64,000 nucleotides of DNA from Mycobacterium aquaticum (lineage in GTDB: Bacteria; Actinomycetota; Actinomycetes; Mycobacteriales; Mycobacteriaceae), in the NCBI RefSeq assembly GCF_002086485.1, contig NZ_MVHF01000002.1, forward strand, positions 124,001 to 188,000, given 5' to 3'. Below the pieces are notes generated by a model. It ran no database searches, had not been told where the DNA came from, and saw nothing but the letters and a program-made list of their open reading frames with translations. The position numbers and the translations under genes were made by a program. Positions within the stretch are counted from its first letter, which is position 1. Every line of letters starts with the position of its first letter. Shown here piece by piece: positions 44,559 to 54,005 of the stretch.

Positions 44559-46148
44559 TCACCGAATTCCTGCGGGTGTCGGAACGAAACCGAGGTAGCT
44601 CGAGAGTTCGCGGGCGCCGTCGCGGACCAGATCGGTGACCGACGGGGCGTCAACCGTGCCGGTGGCCAGAATCCCTTCGCGAAGGCCGCTGACCGAGAGG
44701 GATGCCGCCACCTCACCGAAGTGGTCGAAGATCGGCGCACCGACAGCGGCGATGCCGGGTGTGACCGTGTTGTCGCTGATGACGAAGCCTGCATCTCGGA
44801 TCTCCTCCAGGTCGGCAAACAGCGCCGAACGTGAGATGTCGTGGCCGACATCTCCGGTCTGTGATGCGATGGAGGCGTACTCCTCCCACCCTTCCCGGTC
44901 CTCGAAAGCCAGCAGTGCCCGGGGTGCTGCGCCGACATGTAGCGGCAGCGAGCGGCCCAGCCGAAGAACTCGGCTGTTGACACGCACTCCGTCGATGCGT
45001 TCGATGCATACCGCGCGGGTGCCGTGGCGGACGCAGAGGAAGGTGGTTTCCCCGGTGGCGTCGTGGATGCGTTTGAGCACGGGGAGGGAGGCGCGGCGAA
45101 TGTCGAGGCGGCGGATGAGTTCGTTGCTCAGCGAGAGGAGTTTGCCGCCGATCCGGTAGGCGCCGCGGTGACCCATCTGCTCCACCCAGCCGATATCGGC
45201 CAGTGTGGCGAGCATTCGATAGACCGAGCTGGCGGGCTCGTTGATCAACTCGGTCAGCCGGGCCGAAGTCGCGATACGTTCCTGTGCCAGCGCCTCCATG
45301 AGCGCGCCGGCTTTGACCACAAGCGACGGCGCACGCGTTGCTTCCGGTTCGGAATCGTTGTGCCCCGGGGCTTGCACGCCGTCCATCAGTCCGGTGGCCG
45401 CCTTTGCGGCGTCCATCGCGTCGGCGATGCGCTCGGCGGCCACCTGCAATACCTGGCCGGCGGCGGTTTCCTGCTGCAGAACGCTGGCCCGCAGGCCTGC
45501 CACCGAAATCGCCCCCATGGTGCCGCCGTCCGCTCGGCGCACCGGAACAGCAACCGCGGCAACGCCTTCGACAACTTCGCTGTCATCCACACTCCACCCC
45601 CGCGCGACGGTCTGGTCGAACTTGATGCGGAGCGCCTCGGCCGTGGTGGGAGTGTTCGAGGCGATCGGCTCGAAAGGAGCTGCGGCGAGCAACTCGTGCT
45701 GCGCCTCGGAGGAGGCGAACGCCATCAAGGCCGTCGATGCCGCGCCCGCATGGCAGGGCAACATCCGGCCCGGGCAGAGGCCGAGCATGTCGACCGCGGT
45801 ACCGTCCACGTGGTCCAGGCACAGCGCCCCGTTCCGATGCGGGACGCAGAAGTAGACGTGCATCCCCAACTGTTCGCGCACCCAGCGCATCTGCTTGCGC
45901 AAGCCTTGACGGTTGACGTACGACTCAATCGCCGCGTCGCCCCACCTCAGCAGCGCGGTCCCCAACTCGACCCGGCCATCACCAGCCGGCCGGGCCACGC
46001 CGATCTGCTCGAGCGCGGCAACGATCCGATAGACCGAGGGACGCGGCTCGGACACGGCCTTGGCCAACTCGGCCGCACTCAGTGGCCCCAACCGGGCAAG
46101 CTCATCGACGATCTGACCAGCCTTGCCCAACAACTGAATCGTGTTCAC
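44559..46148 (-). CDS. Tandem double IclR-family regulator
   Basis: A single 529-aa frame (GTG start) holding two complete IclR units. Unit 1 (about 1-260): winged helix (LSAAELAKAVSEPRPSVYRI) plus effector domain ending MGAISVAGLRASV. A short linker (about 250-275) leads to unit 2 (about 275-529): winged helix (VKAGALMEALAQERIATSAR) plus effector domain ending ASLSVSGLREGIL. Ordinary IclR proteins are about 250 aa with one unit. No frameshift or internal stop. It sits between the inositol-type operon and the hydroxyquinol genes, which it probably controls. Confidence 0.9.
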   Translation of the reverse strand: MNTIQLLGKAGQIVDELARLGPLSAAELAKAVSEPRPSVYRIVAALEQIGVARPAGDGRVELGTALLRWGDAAIESYVNRQGLRKQMRWVREQLGMHVYFCVPHRNGALCLDHVDGTAVDMLGLCPGRMLPCHAGAASTALMAFASSEAQHELLAAAPFEPIASNTPTTAEALRIKFDQTVARGWSVDDSEVVEGVAAVAVPVRRADGGTMGAISVAGLRASVLQQETAAGQVLQVAAERIADAMDAAKAATGLMDGVQAPGHNDSEPEATRAPSLVVKAGALMEALAQERIATSARLTELINEPASSVYRMLATLADIGWVEQMGHRGAYRIGGKLLSLSNELIRRLDIRRASLPVLKRIHDATGETTFLCVRHGTRAVCIERIDGVRVNSRVLRLGRSLPLHVGAAPRALLAFEDREGWEEYASIASQTGDVGHDISRSALFADLEEIRDAGFVISDNTVTPGIAAVGAPIFDHFGEVAASLSVSGLREGILATGTVDAPSVTDLVRDGARELSSYLGFVPTPAGIR

Positions 46149-46494
46149 TGCCTCATCGTCCCTCTAGGTCATTTGCAGCGGCCGACCGCTCCGTGTCCGG
46201 CCCCGACACCCATACCCCGTCGGCGACTGGTTTGCGGACACACCGGCTGATGCCGCCCGGCTCGCATGAGATGTCGGTCAATATCACGCCTGACAGTTGC
46301 ATGGATCACCATCGTCGGCTTTAATCGTACCGTACGAACACATTGTCCGTCAGGTGGTAGTAAATTTCCCCGGGGCGGAGCTTGGATCGTCGAAGATCCG
46401 GCGGAACCGCACTCATGTTCGGCGTGGAGCCGATATCGGAGCGCGCCTTACGACTGTGGCCTGCTGGTTGGACACTGCTGAGGAGATCGACTCA
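46149..46494. promoter_or_regulatory. Divergent promoter region, iclR-type gene and hydroxyquinol genes
   Basis: About 346 bp without a gene. It contains the palindrome TCGTAC-C-GTACGA (46325-46337), placed about 158 bp upstream of the maleylacetate reductase start and 177 bp upstream of the regulator start, so it is central between the divergent genes. Nearby TGTCC/GGACA motifs (46342-46350 and 46231-46236) recur upstream of other genes of the cluster. Confidence 0.5.
46325..46337. promoter_or_regulatory. Palindrome, candidate IclR operator
   Basis: TCGTAC and GTACGA arms around one central base, in the middle of the divergent intergenic region of the tandem IclR gene and the maleylacetate reductase gene. 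Confidence 0.5.
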
Positions 46495-47580
46495 ATGACC
46501 TATGACTTCTGCTACGAAGCGCTACCGATGCGGGTGCGATTCGGCGCCGGCGCTCTGGCCTCATTGCCCGGGGAGCTGGACGAAATCGGGCTTCGACGGG
46601 TGTTGGTGCTGTGTTCGCCGGGGCAGGAGGACACCGGCGAGCTTGTCGTCTCAGCCCTGGGCGAGCGCTGTGTGGGCCTGCGTGCCGATGCCGTCATGCA
46701 CGTTCCTGCGCAGGTCGCCGAACATGCACAGGCAGAGGTGGTTTCACTCGGCGCCGACGGTTGCGTCGCCGTCGGCGGCGGGTCGGCGATCGGACTGGGC
46801 AAGGCCATCGCACTCAAACACGATCTTCCGATCGTGGCGGTGCCCACCACGTATGCCGGTTCGGAGATGACACCGGTGTGGGGATTGACCACCGACGGTC
46901 GAAAGGAAACCGGTCGGGATCCGAAAGTGTTGCCCCGCAGCGTTATCTACGATCCGGACTTGACCCTGAGTCTGCCCGTCGGCATGTCGGTCACCAGCGG
47001 GATCAATGCCATGGCCCACGCGGTGGAGGCTCTTTATGCGCCCGACGCCACACCGATCATCTCGTTGATGGCAGAAGAAGGGGTACGCGCACTGGCCGCG
47101 GCCTTACCGGTAATCGTCACTGACAACGCCGAGGCCAGCGGTCGCAGCCAGGCGCTGTACGGAGCATGGCTGTGCGGAGCCGCCCTCGGAGCGACAACCA
47201 TGTCGCTGCATCACAAGCTGTGCCATGCGCTCGGCGGCAGCCTCAATCTTCCCCACTCCGAGACCCACACCGTCGTTCTTCCCTACGCGTTGGCCTTCAA
47301 CGAACCCTACGCACCCGACGCGGCCGCAGCACTGTCGCGCGCACTCGGCGTTTCCGCGGACCCGGCCGACCGGTTATGGCAGCTGTCGCGAGAACTCCAC
47401 GCGCCTCAGTCATTGGCGGAACTAGGAATGCGGGAATCCGATATCGGGCGCATCGCCGAGGAGGTCACCAGCCGTTCTTACGGCAATCCTCGGCCGATTA
47501 CCTATGACTCTGTCCATAACCTGCTGGCGGCGGCATGGGCCGGCCAATGGCCCGTCGCCGACGGATCGCCGTCCGCCTGA
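46495..47580 (+). CDS. Maleylacetate reductase
   Basis: A 361-aa iron-containing-alcohol-dehydrogenase-fold enzyme that reduces maleylacetate to 3-oxoadipate with NAD(P)H. NAD segment [18 protein letters not shown], metal and substrate region [13 protein letters not shown], and [18 protein letters not shown] with the metal-binding histidines are typical. ATG 46495 has a GAGGAG site; an in-frame extension to 46297 is unsupported. It is 14 bp before the hydroxyquinol dioxygenase gene, its biochemical partner. Confidence 0.92.
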   Translation: MTYDFCYEALPMRVRFGAGALASLPGELDEIGLRRVLVLCSPGQEDTGELVVSALGERCVGLRADAVMHVPAQVAEHAQAEVVSLGADGCVAVGGGSAIGLGKAIALKHDLPIVAVPTTYAGSEMTPVWGLTTDGRKETGRDPKVLPRSVIYDPDLTLSLPVGMSVTSGINAMAHAVEALYAPDATPIISLMAEEGVRALAAALPVIVTDNAEASGRSQALYGAWLCGAALGATTMSLHHKLCHALGGSLNLPHSETHTVVLPYALAFNEPYAPDAAAALSRALGVSADPADRLWQLSRELHAPQSLAELGMRESDIGRIAEEVTSRSYGNPRPITYDSVHNLLAAAWAGQWPVADGSPSA

Positions 47581-47594
47581 AAGCGAGAACTGCC

Positions 47595-48557
47595 ATGAAC
47601 CAACGACTTTCCAGCGCCGAAAACGGTACCTCAGTCGGCGTGACCGAGGTGTCGGACGTCCAGAACGCCATCGAGGAACGCCTGACCCAGACCGTCATGA
47701 ACTCCTTCGACGGCTGTCAGGACGAGCGGTTGACCTTCTTGATGAAGGCACTTGTTCGCCATCTGCACGCCTTCATCCGCGACGTACGGCTCACCGAGGC
47801 CGAATGGAACAGCGCGATCGAGTTCCTCACCGAGGTCGGACATATCACCGATGACAGACGCCAGGAATTCATCCTGCTCTCCGACGTCCTGGGCGCATCG
47901 ATGCAGACGATCAACGTCAACAACGTAGCCCACGGCGACGCCACTGAAGCCACCGTATTCGGCCCGTTCTTCACCGAGAACTCGCCGCGTATCGACAATG
48001 GTGGCGACATCGCGGGAGGGGCCGCCGGGCAGCCATGCTGGGTAGAAGGAACCGTTGCCGACGTCGAAGGTCGGCCGATCCCGCACGCCCGAATCGAGGT
48101 GTGGGAAGCCGATGAGGACGGCTTCTACGACGTCCAGTACACCGACAACCGCGTGGCTGCCCGAGCGCACCTCTTCAGCGACGACGACGGGCGTTATCGC
48201 TTCTGGGGCCTCACCCCGACCCCTTACCCGATTCCGCACGATGGACCCGTCGGCCGGATGCTCGCCGCCACGGGACGCTCCCCGATGCGCGCTTCGCATC
48301 TGCACTTCATGGTGTCGGCGCCAGGCCAACGAACCCTGGTGACCCACATTTTCGTCCGGGGTGACGAACTGCTCAGTCACGACACCGTTTTCGGGGTCAA
48401 GGACTCACTGATCACCGACTTCGCCGAGCAGCCGCCACATACTCCTACCCCCGATGGACGGCAGCTAGGTGAGCAGTCCTGGTCCCGCGCTCGCTTCGAC
48501 ATCGTGTTGGCACCCGACACCATCGCCACCCAACCGGCCGCTGTCCACGCAGGCTGA
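47595..48557 (+). CDS. Hydroxyquinol 1,2-dioxygenase (intradiol)
   Basis: A 320-aa Fe(III) intradiol dioxygenase that opens hydroxyquinol (1,2,4-trihydroxybenzene) to maleylacetate. Predicted iron ligands Tyr178 (DGFYDVQ), Tyr211 ([13 protein letters not shown]), His235 and His237 (ASHLHF) are all present. The N-terminal helical domain (1-110) is typical of the catechol/hydroxyquinol group, and pairing with maleylacetate reductase points to hydroxyquinol rather than catechol. The adjacent genes include no hydroxylase that would produce the substrate. Confidence 0.9.
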   Translation: MNQRLSSAENGTSVGVTEVSDVQNAIEERLTQTVMNSFDGCQDERLTFLMKALVRHLHAFIRDVRLTEAEWNSAIEFLTEVGHITDDRRQEFILLSDVLGASMQTINVNNVAHGDATEATVFGPFFTENSPRIDNGGDIAGGAAGQPCWVEGTVADVEGRPIPHARIEVWEADEDGFYDVQYTDNRVAARAHLFSDDDGRYRFWGLTPTPYPIPHDGPVGRMLAATGRSPMRASHLHFMVSAPGQRTLVTHIFVRGDELLSHDTVFGVKDSLITDFAEQPPHTPTPDGRQLGEQSWSRARFDIVLAPDTIATQPAAVHAG

Positions 48558-48724
48558 CCGAGCGCCGCATCTTCACCGGCCACGACTCTCGGGAGAGAGT
48601 TTGTCCGAATGACTTTACAAATAGAATCCGTGCGTACTTTCTGTGATGGAGATCGCCATCCCTGGATGCGCCGTAGTGGCATCGGCGGTCGCCGCCGGAG
48701 AACAAGAAACAAGGGAGTCCACGC

Positions 48725-50209
48725 ATGACTGACATGACTGCACATCTAGCCTCGGCGGCCGAAGCCAAGCTGCCACCGCTGACCGACGGCCCGCACCGAA
48801 GGCGGATCGGCCTCATTTCGATCGTGGCCTGTCTGGGTGGGCTGCTGTTCGGCTACGACACCGGTGTGGCCAACGGCGCCGAGGGGCCGATGGCCAAGGA
48901 GCTGGGGCTTTCCCTGCTGCAGTTGGGCGTCGTCATCAGCTCGCTGGTGTTCGCGGCCGCCCTCGGCGCCCTCATTGGGGGCAGGTTGTCCGATGCCATC
49001 GGCCGTCGCAAGACCATCCTGATCCTCGCGCTGCTGTTCTTCTTCGGTGTCCTGCTCGTGGTGTTCTCGCCGGCCGGCCCCGAAGTCGGCACGTTCTCGC
49101 CGGTGGGCTACGGGGTCCTGGTGACCGGGCGCATCGTGCTCGGCCTCGCGGTCGGCGGCGCGTCAACCGTGGTCCCGGTCTTCCTTGCGGAACTGGCGCC
49201 CTACGAGATCCGCGGGTCGATCACCGGGCGCAACGAATTGGCCATCGTCACCGGCCAGCTCGCCGCGTTCGTGTGCAACGCGATCATCGGCACCGTCTGG
49301 GGCCACATTGACGGCGTCTGGCGGATCATGTTCGGCGTCTGCGCGTTGCCCGCCGTGGCGCTGTTCGTCGGCATGCTGCGCATGCCCGAGTCACCGCGCT
49401 GGCTGGTCGAGAAGGGCAGGGACGATGACGCGCTGGCGGTCCTGAAAACGGTGCGCTCCGAGGATCGGGCGCTCGCCGAACTCGATCAGATGGAGATCAT
49501 TACCGAGGAGGAGAAGGCCGAGCACCTCATCGGCTGGAAGGCAATCCTGACCAACAGGTGGCTGCGCCGCATCATCCTCGTCGGCATCGGGGTCGCCATG
49601 GCCCAACAGCTCACCGGCATCAACTCGATCATGTATTACGGCACCCGGGTGCTGGAGGAATCGGGGATGTCCGAGCAGCAGGCCATGCTCGCCAACATCG
49701 CCTTCGGGGTGGTGGCCGTGCTCGGCGGCATCATCGCATTGCGCAACATGGACCGATTGGATCGGCGCAAGACCTTCATCCTGGGACTCTCACTCACCAC
49801 CATCTGCCATTGCCTCGTCGGTGTTGCGTCGATGCTGCTGCCGGCGGGGAACCCGGCACGGCCGTTCGTGATCCTCGTCCTGGTTGTCGCGTTCGTATTG
49901 TCGATGCAGACCTTCCTCAACATCGCCGTGTGGGTGTGGCTGGCGGAGGTCTTCCCGCTGCACATGCGCGGACTCGGGTTTGGGATCTCGGCCTTCTTCG
50001 GCTGGACCACGAACGGATTCCTCGCCCTGTTCTTCCCGACCCTGGTCTCAGGCATCGGCATCACCGGATCGTTCTTCCTGTTCGCCGGGATCGGCGTGGT
50101 GGCGTTGGTGTTCGTGTGGACCCAGGTGCCCGAAACCCGCGGTCGCTCCCTGGAGGCGCTGGAAGAAGACGTGGCGACCGGGCAGATCTATGTCGGCATC
50201 CGCCGCTGA
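48725..50209 (+). CDS. MFS sugar porter (inositol/galactose/xylose-type)
   Basis: A 494-aa twelve-helix proton symporter. Sugar-porter signatures are all visible: GGLLFGYDTGVANGAE, GRRKT after helix 2, PESPRWLVEKGR, QQLTGINSIMYYGT and PETRGRSLE. It is 167 bp downstream of the dioxygenase gene. The cluster's dehydrogenases make inositol or a related cyclitol the likeliest cargo, but this is inference. Confidence 0.9.
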   Translation: MTDMTAHLASAAEAKLPPLTDGPHRRRIGLISIVACLGGLLFGYDTGVANGAEGPMAKELGLSLLQLGVVISSLVFAAALGALIGGRLSDAIGRRKTILILALLFFFGVLLVVFSPAGPEVGTFSPVGYGVLVTGRIVLGLAVGGASTVVPVFLAELAPYEIRGSITGRNELAIVTGQLAAFVCNAIIGTVWGHIDGVWRIMFGVCALPAVALFVGMLRMPESPRWLVEKGRDDDALAVLKTVRSEDRALAELDQMEIITEEEKAEHLIGWKAILTNRWLRRIILVGIGVAMAQQLTGINSIMYYGTRVLEESGMSEQQAMLANIAFGVVAVLGGIIALRNMDRLDRRKTFILGLSLTTICHCLVGVASMLLPAGNPARPFVILVLVVAFVLSMQTFLNIAVWVWLAEVFPLHMRGLGFGISAFFGWTTNGFLALFFPTLVSGIGITGSFFLFAGIGVVALVFVWTQVPETRGRSLEALEEDVATGQIYVGIRR

Positions 50210-50221
50210 GCCGGCCCAGCC

Positions 50222-52147
50222 ATGACGACGGGCGATCAGGACAGCGCAGCTGCGCAGGCGGAGGAGCTGTGCCGATTTCTCGCCGGAGTGCGGCCGTTCG
50301 ACGCGCTGGATCCCGCGCAGCTGACGGAGATCACGGCGGCGGCGGCGATCCGCCAGTTCGCCGCCGGCGACCTGGTGGTCGACGCGTTCACGGCACCGCC
50401 CACCGAGATCTACGTGGTACTCACCGGCGAGGTCGATCTGTGGCACGACCCGGATCGGGTGACCAAGGCCGGTGACGACCGGTTCGTGGCCGGCGACGTG
50501 TTCGGATTCTCCGCGATGCTCACCGAGCGGCCGGTCGGCCCCCGGGTCATCGCCACCGCGGCCGCCAGCATCGCGGTGTTGCCGGGCCACCTGGTCGAGC
50601 CGGCGTTCTACTCCCGCAGCGGGGCCCGGTTCCTGGCCGACTACATCTCCCGTACCCGTCGGCTGTCCACCTCGACCCCGGTGTTCAGTACGGTCGAAGA
50701 CCTGATCGCGAGCGCCCCGCTGGTCATCGACCCGGACACCCCCGTCACCGTCATCGCCCGCCACCTCATCGACCGTGACGTGCACTGCGCGGTCGTCGAT
50801 GCCGGTGACGGCACCTACGGGATCGTCACCGACGCGGTGCTGGGCCGCCGCGTTGTCGGCGAAGGACTGCCCGCGGACACCCCCGCCCGCGTGGTGATGA
50901 CCCACCCGGCCAGCACGGTCGAACTCTCCGGATCGTCCGTCGAGGCGCTGATCACCCTGCTGGACACCCGAGCCGACTATCTGCCCGTCGTCGATCGGTC
51001 CGGCACCCTGCGCGGCGTGGTCGGGGCACGGGATTTCGCGCTGGCACCGACCACGGCCGGGGTCGGGATGCTCGAACAGATCCACCGCACCCGCAGCCGC
51101 GCCGAGCTGATCGACCGGGCGCGACGGGCGCCATCGGTTCTCGGTGACATCCTCGACCGGGGTCTGGCCGCCGATCGAGCCATCCGGGTGTACTCCGCGA
51201 TCATCGACGCGATCATCCGTCGATCGATCAGCCTGGTCTTCGCCGACCATCCCGACCTTCCGCTGGACCGCTTCACCTGGCTGTCCCTCGGTAGCCAGGG
51301 CCGGCGCGAAGCGGTGCCCTTCTCCGATGTCGACGCCGCCATCGCCTTCGACGACGACGTGCCCCCGGAGACGATGGTGCGGTTCCGCCACGCGTTCGCC
51401 GACGTCAACGCTCTGCTCACCGACGCCGGGCTCAGGGTCGACGTCAACGGCGCCAACGCGTCGAACAAAGCCTTCTCCCGGACCAACAGCGAGTGGCGGG
51501 CCGCGGCGACGCGCTGGTTGACCGTACCCGGGGAGAACTCCCGCGCGGCCATGGCTGTCCAGCGAACGGGCCTGGCCGTCATTGCGTCCCTGCTGGTCGA
51601 CGCCCGGCCCATTCACGGCAAGCCCGGACTGCCCGAGGTGGCACGGGTTTTCGCCGATTTCCGCCAGCATCCGGCGACTATGGACCTGTTGCTGTCGGAA
51701 TCGCTGTCGCACCGGGCGAAAGTTCGGGACCGCACGCTGCGGGATCTGTTCACCGGCAAGGGCGACAGCTTCAATGTCAAAACCCACGGGCTGCTGCCCG
51801 TGGTGAGCATCGCCCGGTGGGCCGCACTCGGGGTGGGTTCCACCGAACTGCAGACCGTCAAACGACTCCGCGATGCCTCCGGCTCAGCCCTGCTGCCCAG
51901 CGCCCAGGCCGACCGCCTGATCGAGGTGTTCGAGATCCTGCAGCGCATGCGACTGCGCCACCACCTCAATCGGCTCCGGCACGGGCAGCGACCCACCGAC
52001 CTGATCGACCGCGACGACCTGTCCCCGATCGAACGCAGCATGATCGGCCAAGCCGTCCGGGAGATCAACACCATCGCCCGCCGGATGGACCGGGTCGACC
52101 GCCGTGCCACCCCGCTGTCCCGGCCTGACCGGCGCAAGACCACCTGA
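50222..52147 (+). CDS. CNMP-CBS-nucleotidyltransferase signalling protein (DUF294 family)
   Basis: A 641-aa cytoplasmic protein. Cyclic-nucleotide-binding-like domain at about 20-145, a pair of CBS domains (about 155-275), then the DUF294 putative nucleotidyltransferase with GSQGRREAVPFSDVDAAIAF (GSxGR...SDxD) and the DUF294 C-terminal helical domain (about 470-620). Possible GlnD-like modifier of another protein; the target is unknown. It starts 12 bp after the sugar porter, suggesting cotranscription. Confidence 0.88.
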   Translation: MTTGDQDSAAAQAEELCRFLAGVRPFDALDPAQLTEITAAAAIRQFAAGDLVVDAFTAPPTEIYVVLTGEVDLWHDPDRVTKAGDDRFVAGDVFGFSAMLTERPVGPRVIATAAASIAVLPGHLVEPAFYSRSGARFLADYISRTRRLSTSTPVFSTVEDLIASAPLVIDPDTPVTVIARHLIDRDVHCAVVDAGDGTYGIVTDAVLGRRVVGEGLPADTPARVVMTHPASTVELSGSSVEALITLLDTRADYLPVVDRSGTLRGVVGARDFALAPTTAGVGMLEQIHRTRSRAELIDRARRAPSVLGDILDRGLAADRAIRVYSAIIDAIIRRSISLVFADHPDLPLDRFTWLSLGSQGRREAVPFSDVDAAIAFDDDVPPETMVRFRHAFADVNALLTDAGLRVDVNGANASNKAFSRTNSEWRAAATRWLTVPGENSRAAMAVQRTGLAVIASLLVDARPIHGKPGLPEVARVFADFRQHPATMDLLLSESLSHRAKVRDRTLRDLFTGKGDSFNVKTHGLLPVVSIARWAALGVGSTELQTVKRLRDASGSALLPSAQADRLIEVFEILQRMRLRHHLNRLRHGQRPTDLIDRDDLSPIERSMIGQAVREINTIARRMDRVDRRATPLSRPDRRKTT

Positions 52148-52152
52148 CCGCA

Positions 52153-52968
52153 ATGCGGATCGCCGTCATCGGTGACGTCGGTGGCCACGCCCTGGCACTG
52201 CGCGACGAGCTCACCCGCCTCGGCGCGCACCCCGACGGCTCACTCCCCGAAGACCTACTCGTCATCCAGGTCGGTGATCTGATCCACCGTGGCCCCGACT
52301 CGGCTCAGGTCCTCGACCTCGTCGAGCACTACCTGCGCACCTAACCCGCCCAGTGGATCCAGCTCATCGGCAACCACGAAGCGCACTACCTGCGGCCGCC
52401 GGTCTTCCGCTGGCCGGACACCTTGGGCCGCAAGCACATCCGGATCCTCAACCGCTGGTGGCAGGGCGGTGCCGCGACCGTCGCCGCCGCGGCCGAGACC
52501 GCAGACGAGTCCTTCCTCATCACCCACGCCGGCATCACCGCCGAGTTCTGGACCACCATCCTCGGCGGCCCGCCCACCGCCGCCGAGGCCGCCCGCCGGA
52601 TCAACAACCTCGCCAGAACCGGCGCCGACCCGGTGTTCCGCGCCGGCATCTTCCTGCACGGCACCAGCGACCCCAGCGCCGGACCGCTGTGGGCCGAAAC
52701 CGCCACCGAACTGCTACCCGGATGGGCCGACCGCCGACTGCCGTTCAGCCAGATCCACGGCCACAACAGCATCACCACCTGGCGCGCACCCGACACCCCC
52801 GTGGCGCGCACCGGCATCGACGCCCTCGTCACCATCGACCACGCCGCCAAACACGAAACCGTCCACCTCGACGGCGGCCGACTCATCGGCATCGATCCCG
52901 ACCACCGCGAAACACCGACCACCCCATGGCACGCATTCGAACTCGATGGCACCGTCACAGCGTGTTGA
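52153..52968 (+). pseudogene. Metallophosphoesterase interrupted by an in-frame stop
   Basis: A single frame of 271 codons broken by TAA at 52342-52344 (after HYLRT). Before it: GDVGGH and GDLIHRGPDS; after it, in the same frame: GNHEAHYL, THAGITAEFW and IHGHNS. These are the ordered metal-binding blocks of calcineurin-type phosphoesterases, so a single nonsense change appears to have split an otherwise intact gene. Restart at TTG 52423 would lack the first metal ligands. It lies 5 bp after the DUF294 gene. Confidence 0.8.
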
Positions 52969-52982
52969 ATGACGCAGATTTA

Positions 52983-53121
52983 TCATACAAAGTGAGTTAA
53001 ACCTTGAGTGGTGGACTGAACCCTCGATCGGCCTGCGGTCAGCCAAATCCGTGTCACTCCAGGGTGTATGCCACAGATTGCCGCACCAGTGAGCTTGACC
53101 ACACCAAATCTTTGTCATACA
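52983..53121. promoter_or_regulatory. gntR promoter region with repeated TCATACA boxes
   Basis: The 161-bp gap before the GntR-family gene contains TCATACA at 52983-52989 and 53115-53121; the second sits 8 bp before the gntR ATG. AT-rich surroundings (TTTATCATACAAAG and CTTTGTCATACATTTG) suggest binding sites for autoregulation. No ribosome site is evident before the ATG, so a leaderless or very short-leader transcript is possible. Confidence 0.45.
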
Positions 53122-53129
53122 TTTGAGTC

Positions 53130-53822
53130 ATGACCGAGAGCGCATCCACGAAGCAGCGGTTGTCGGACACGGTTGCCGAAGCCCTGCAGCGCGACATTCT
53201 CGGGATGGCCGTAGGCGAGAAGTTGCCGACCGAAGCAGAGCTCACCGAGCGATTCGATGTGAGCCGCACGGTCATCCGGGAGGCGACACGCCTGTTGGTG
53301 CAACGGGGACTGGTCACTGTCAAGCCTGGCCGCGGTATGACGGTCGCCGAGGTGGATGGTCGCGTGATCGCCGATCAATACGGCCTCCTACTTCGGTTGA
53401 GCGAGGGGTCGTTCGAGCAGTTGATGGAGTTGCGTCTCGTTCTGGAGGTGGAGATGGCGGCGTTGGCTGCGGCGCGCCGCACCGACACCCAACTGGAGGA
53501 ATTGGACGCGCTCAATGAGCGCCTGCGTGCCGCAGATCCGTCCAGTGCCGAGTTCTTGGATGCGGACCTCGACTTTCACGAGAAAATCGCGGAGGCCAGT
53601 GGCAATCCGTTCTTTCTTCTGGTAATGCGACCGGTGAACGACTTCTTGAGTGACTCCTACACCGCGGGAACCGGATATCCCTCAGAAGCCGGACATACCG
53701 TCGACGAGCATTTCGAGATTGCCCAGGCGATCCGTTCGGGTGATCCAGCCCGAGCGCGATTCGCAGCAGAGAACCATCTGCGCCGCGTTGTCAGAAATCG
53801 CGTGCTCCTGACCCGGGAGTAG
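53130..53822 (+). CDS. GntR-family (FadR/FCD) transcriptional regulator
   Basis: A 230-aa regulator. N-terminal winged helix (GEKLPTEAELTERFDVSRTV, about 29-48) and an all-helical FCD effector domain (about 90-215) with Asp/His residues typical of its metal site (DADLDFHEKI; TVDEHFEI; AENHLRRV). It precedes and probably represses the ABC/sugar operon starting at 54006. Confidence 0.9.
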   Translation: MTESASTKQRLSDTVAEALQRDILGMAVGEKLPTEAELTERFDVSRTVIREATRLLVQRGLVTVKPGRGMTVAEVDGRVIADQYGLLLRLSEGSFEQLMELRLVLEVEMAALAAARRTDTQLEELDALNERLRAADPSSAEFLDADLDFHEKIAEASGNPFFLLVMRPVNDFLSDSYTAGTGYPSEAGHTVDEHFEIAQAIRSGDPARARFAAENHLRRVVRNRVLLTRE

Positions 53823-54005
53823 TCCAGCCCAGCGTCCATAACTGCATCCACGGTTCAACCGAACCGATGGATGATCGCGCGCAGATTCACCCGATGAATG
53901 CTGTGCGGTTTCCACCTACCGGCGCCCCTGCATGCCGCACCGGCCCGACAACCCACCCAAATCTGCCGTCATTACATCTCGCCAGACAACTCGAAAGGAG
54001 CCGAG

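Noticed and set aside
48725..50209. Naming the sugar porter iolT
   Set aside because: Sugar-porter motifs are clear, but cargo specificity cannot be read from sequence, so no symbol is given.
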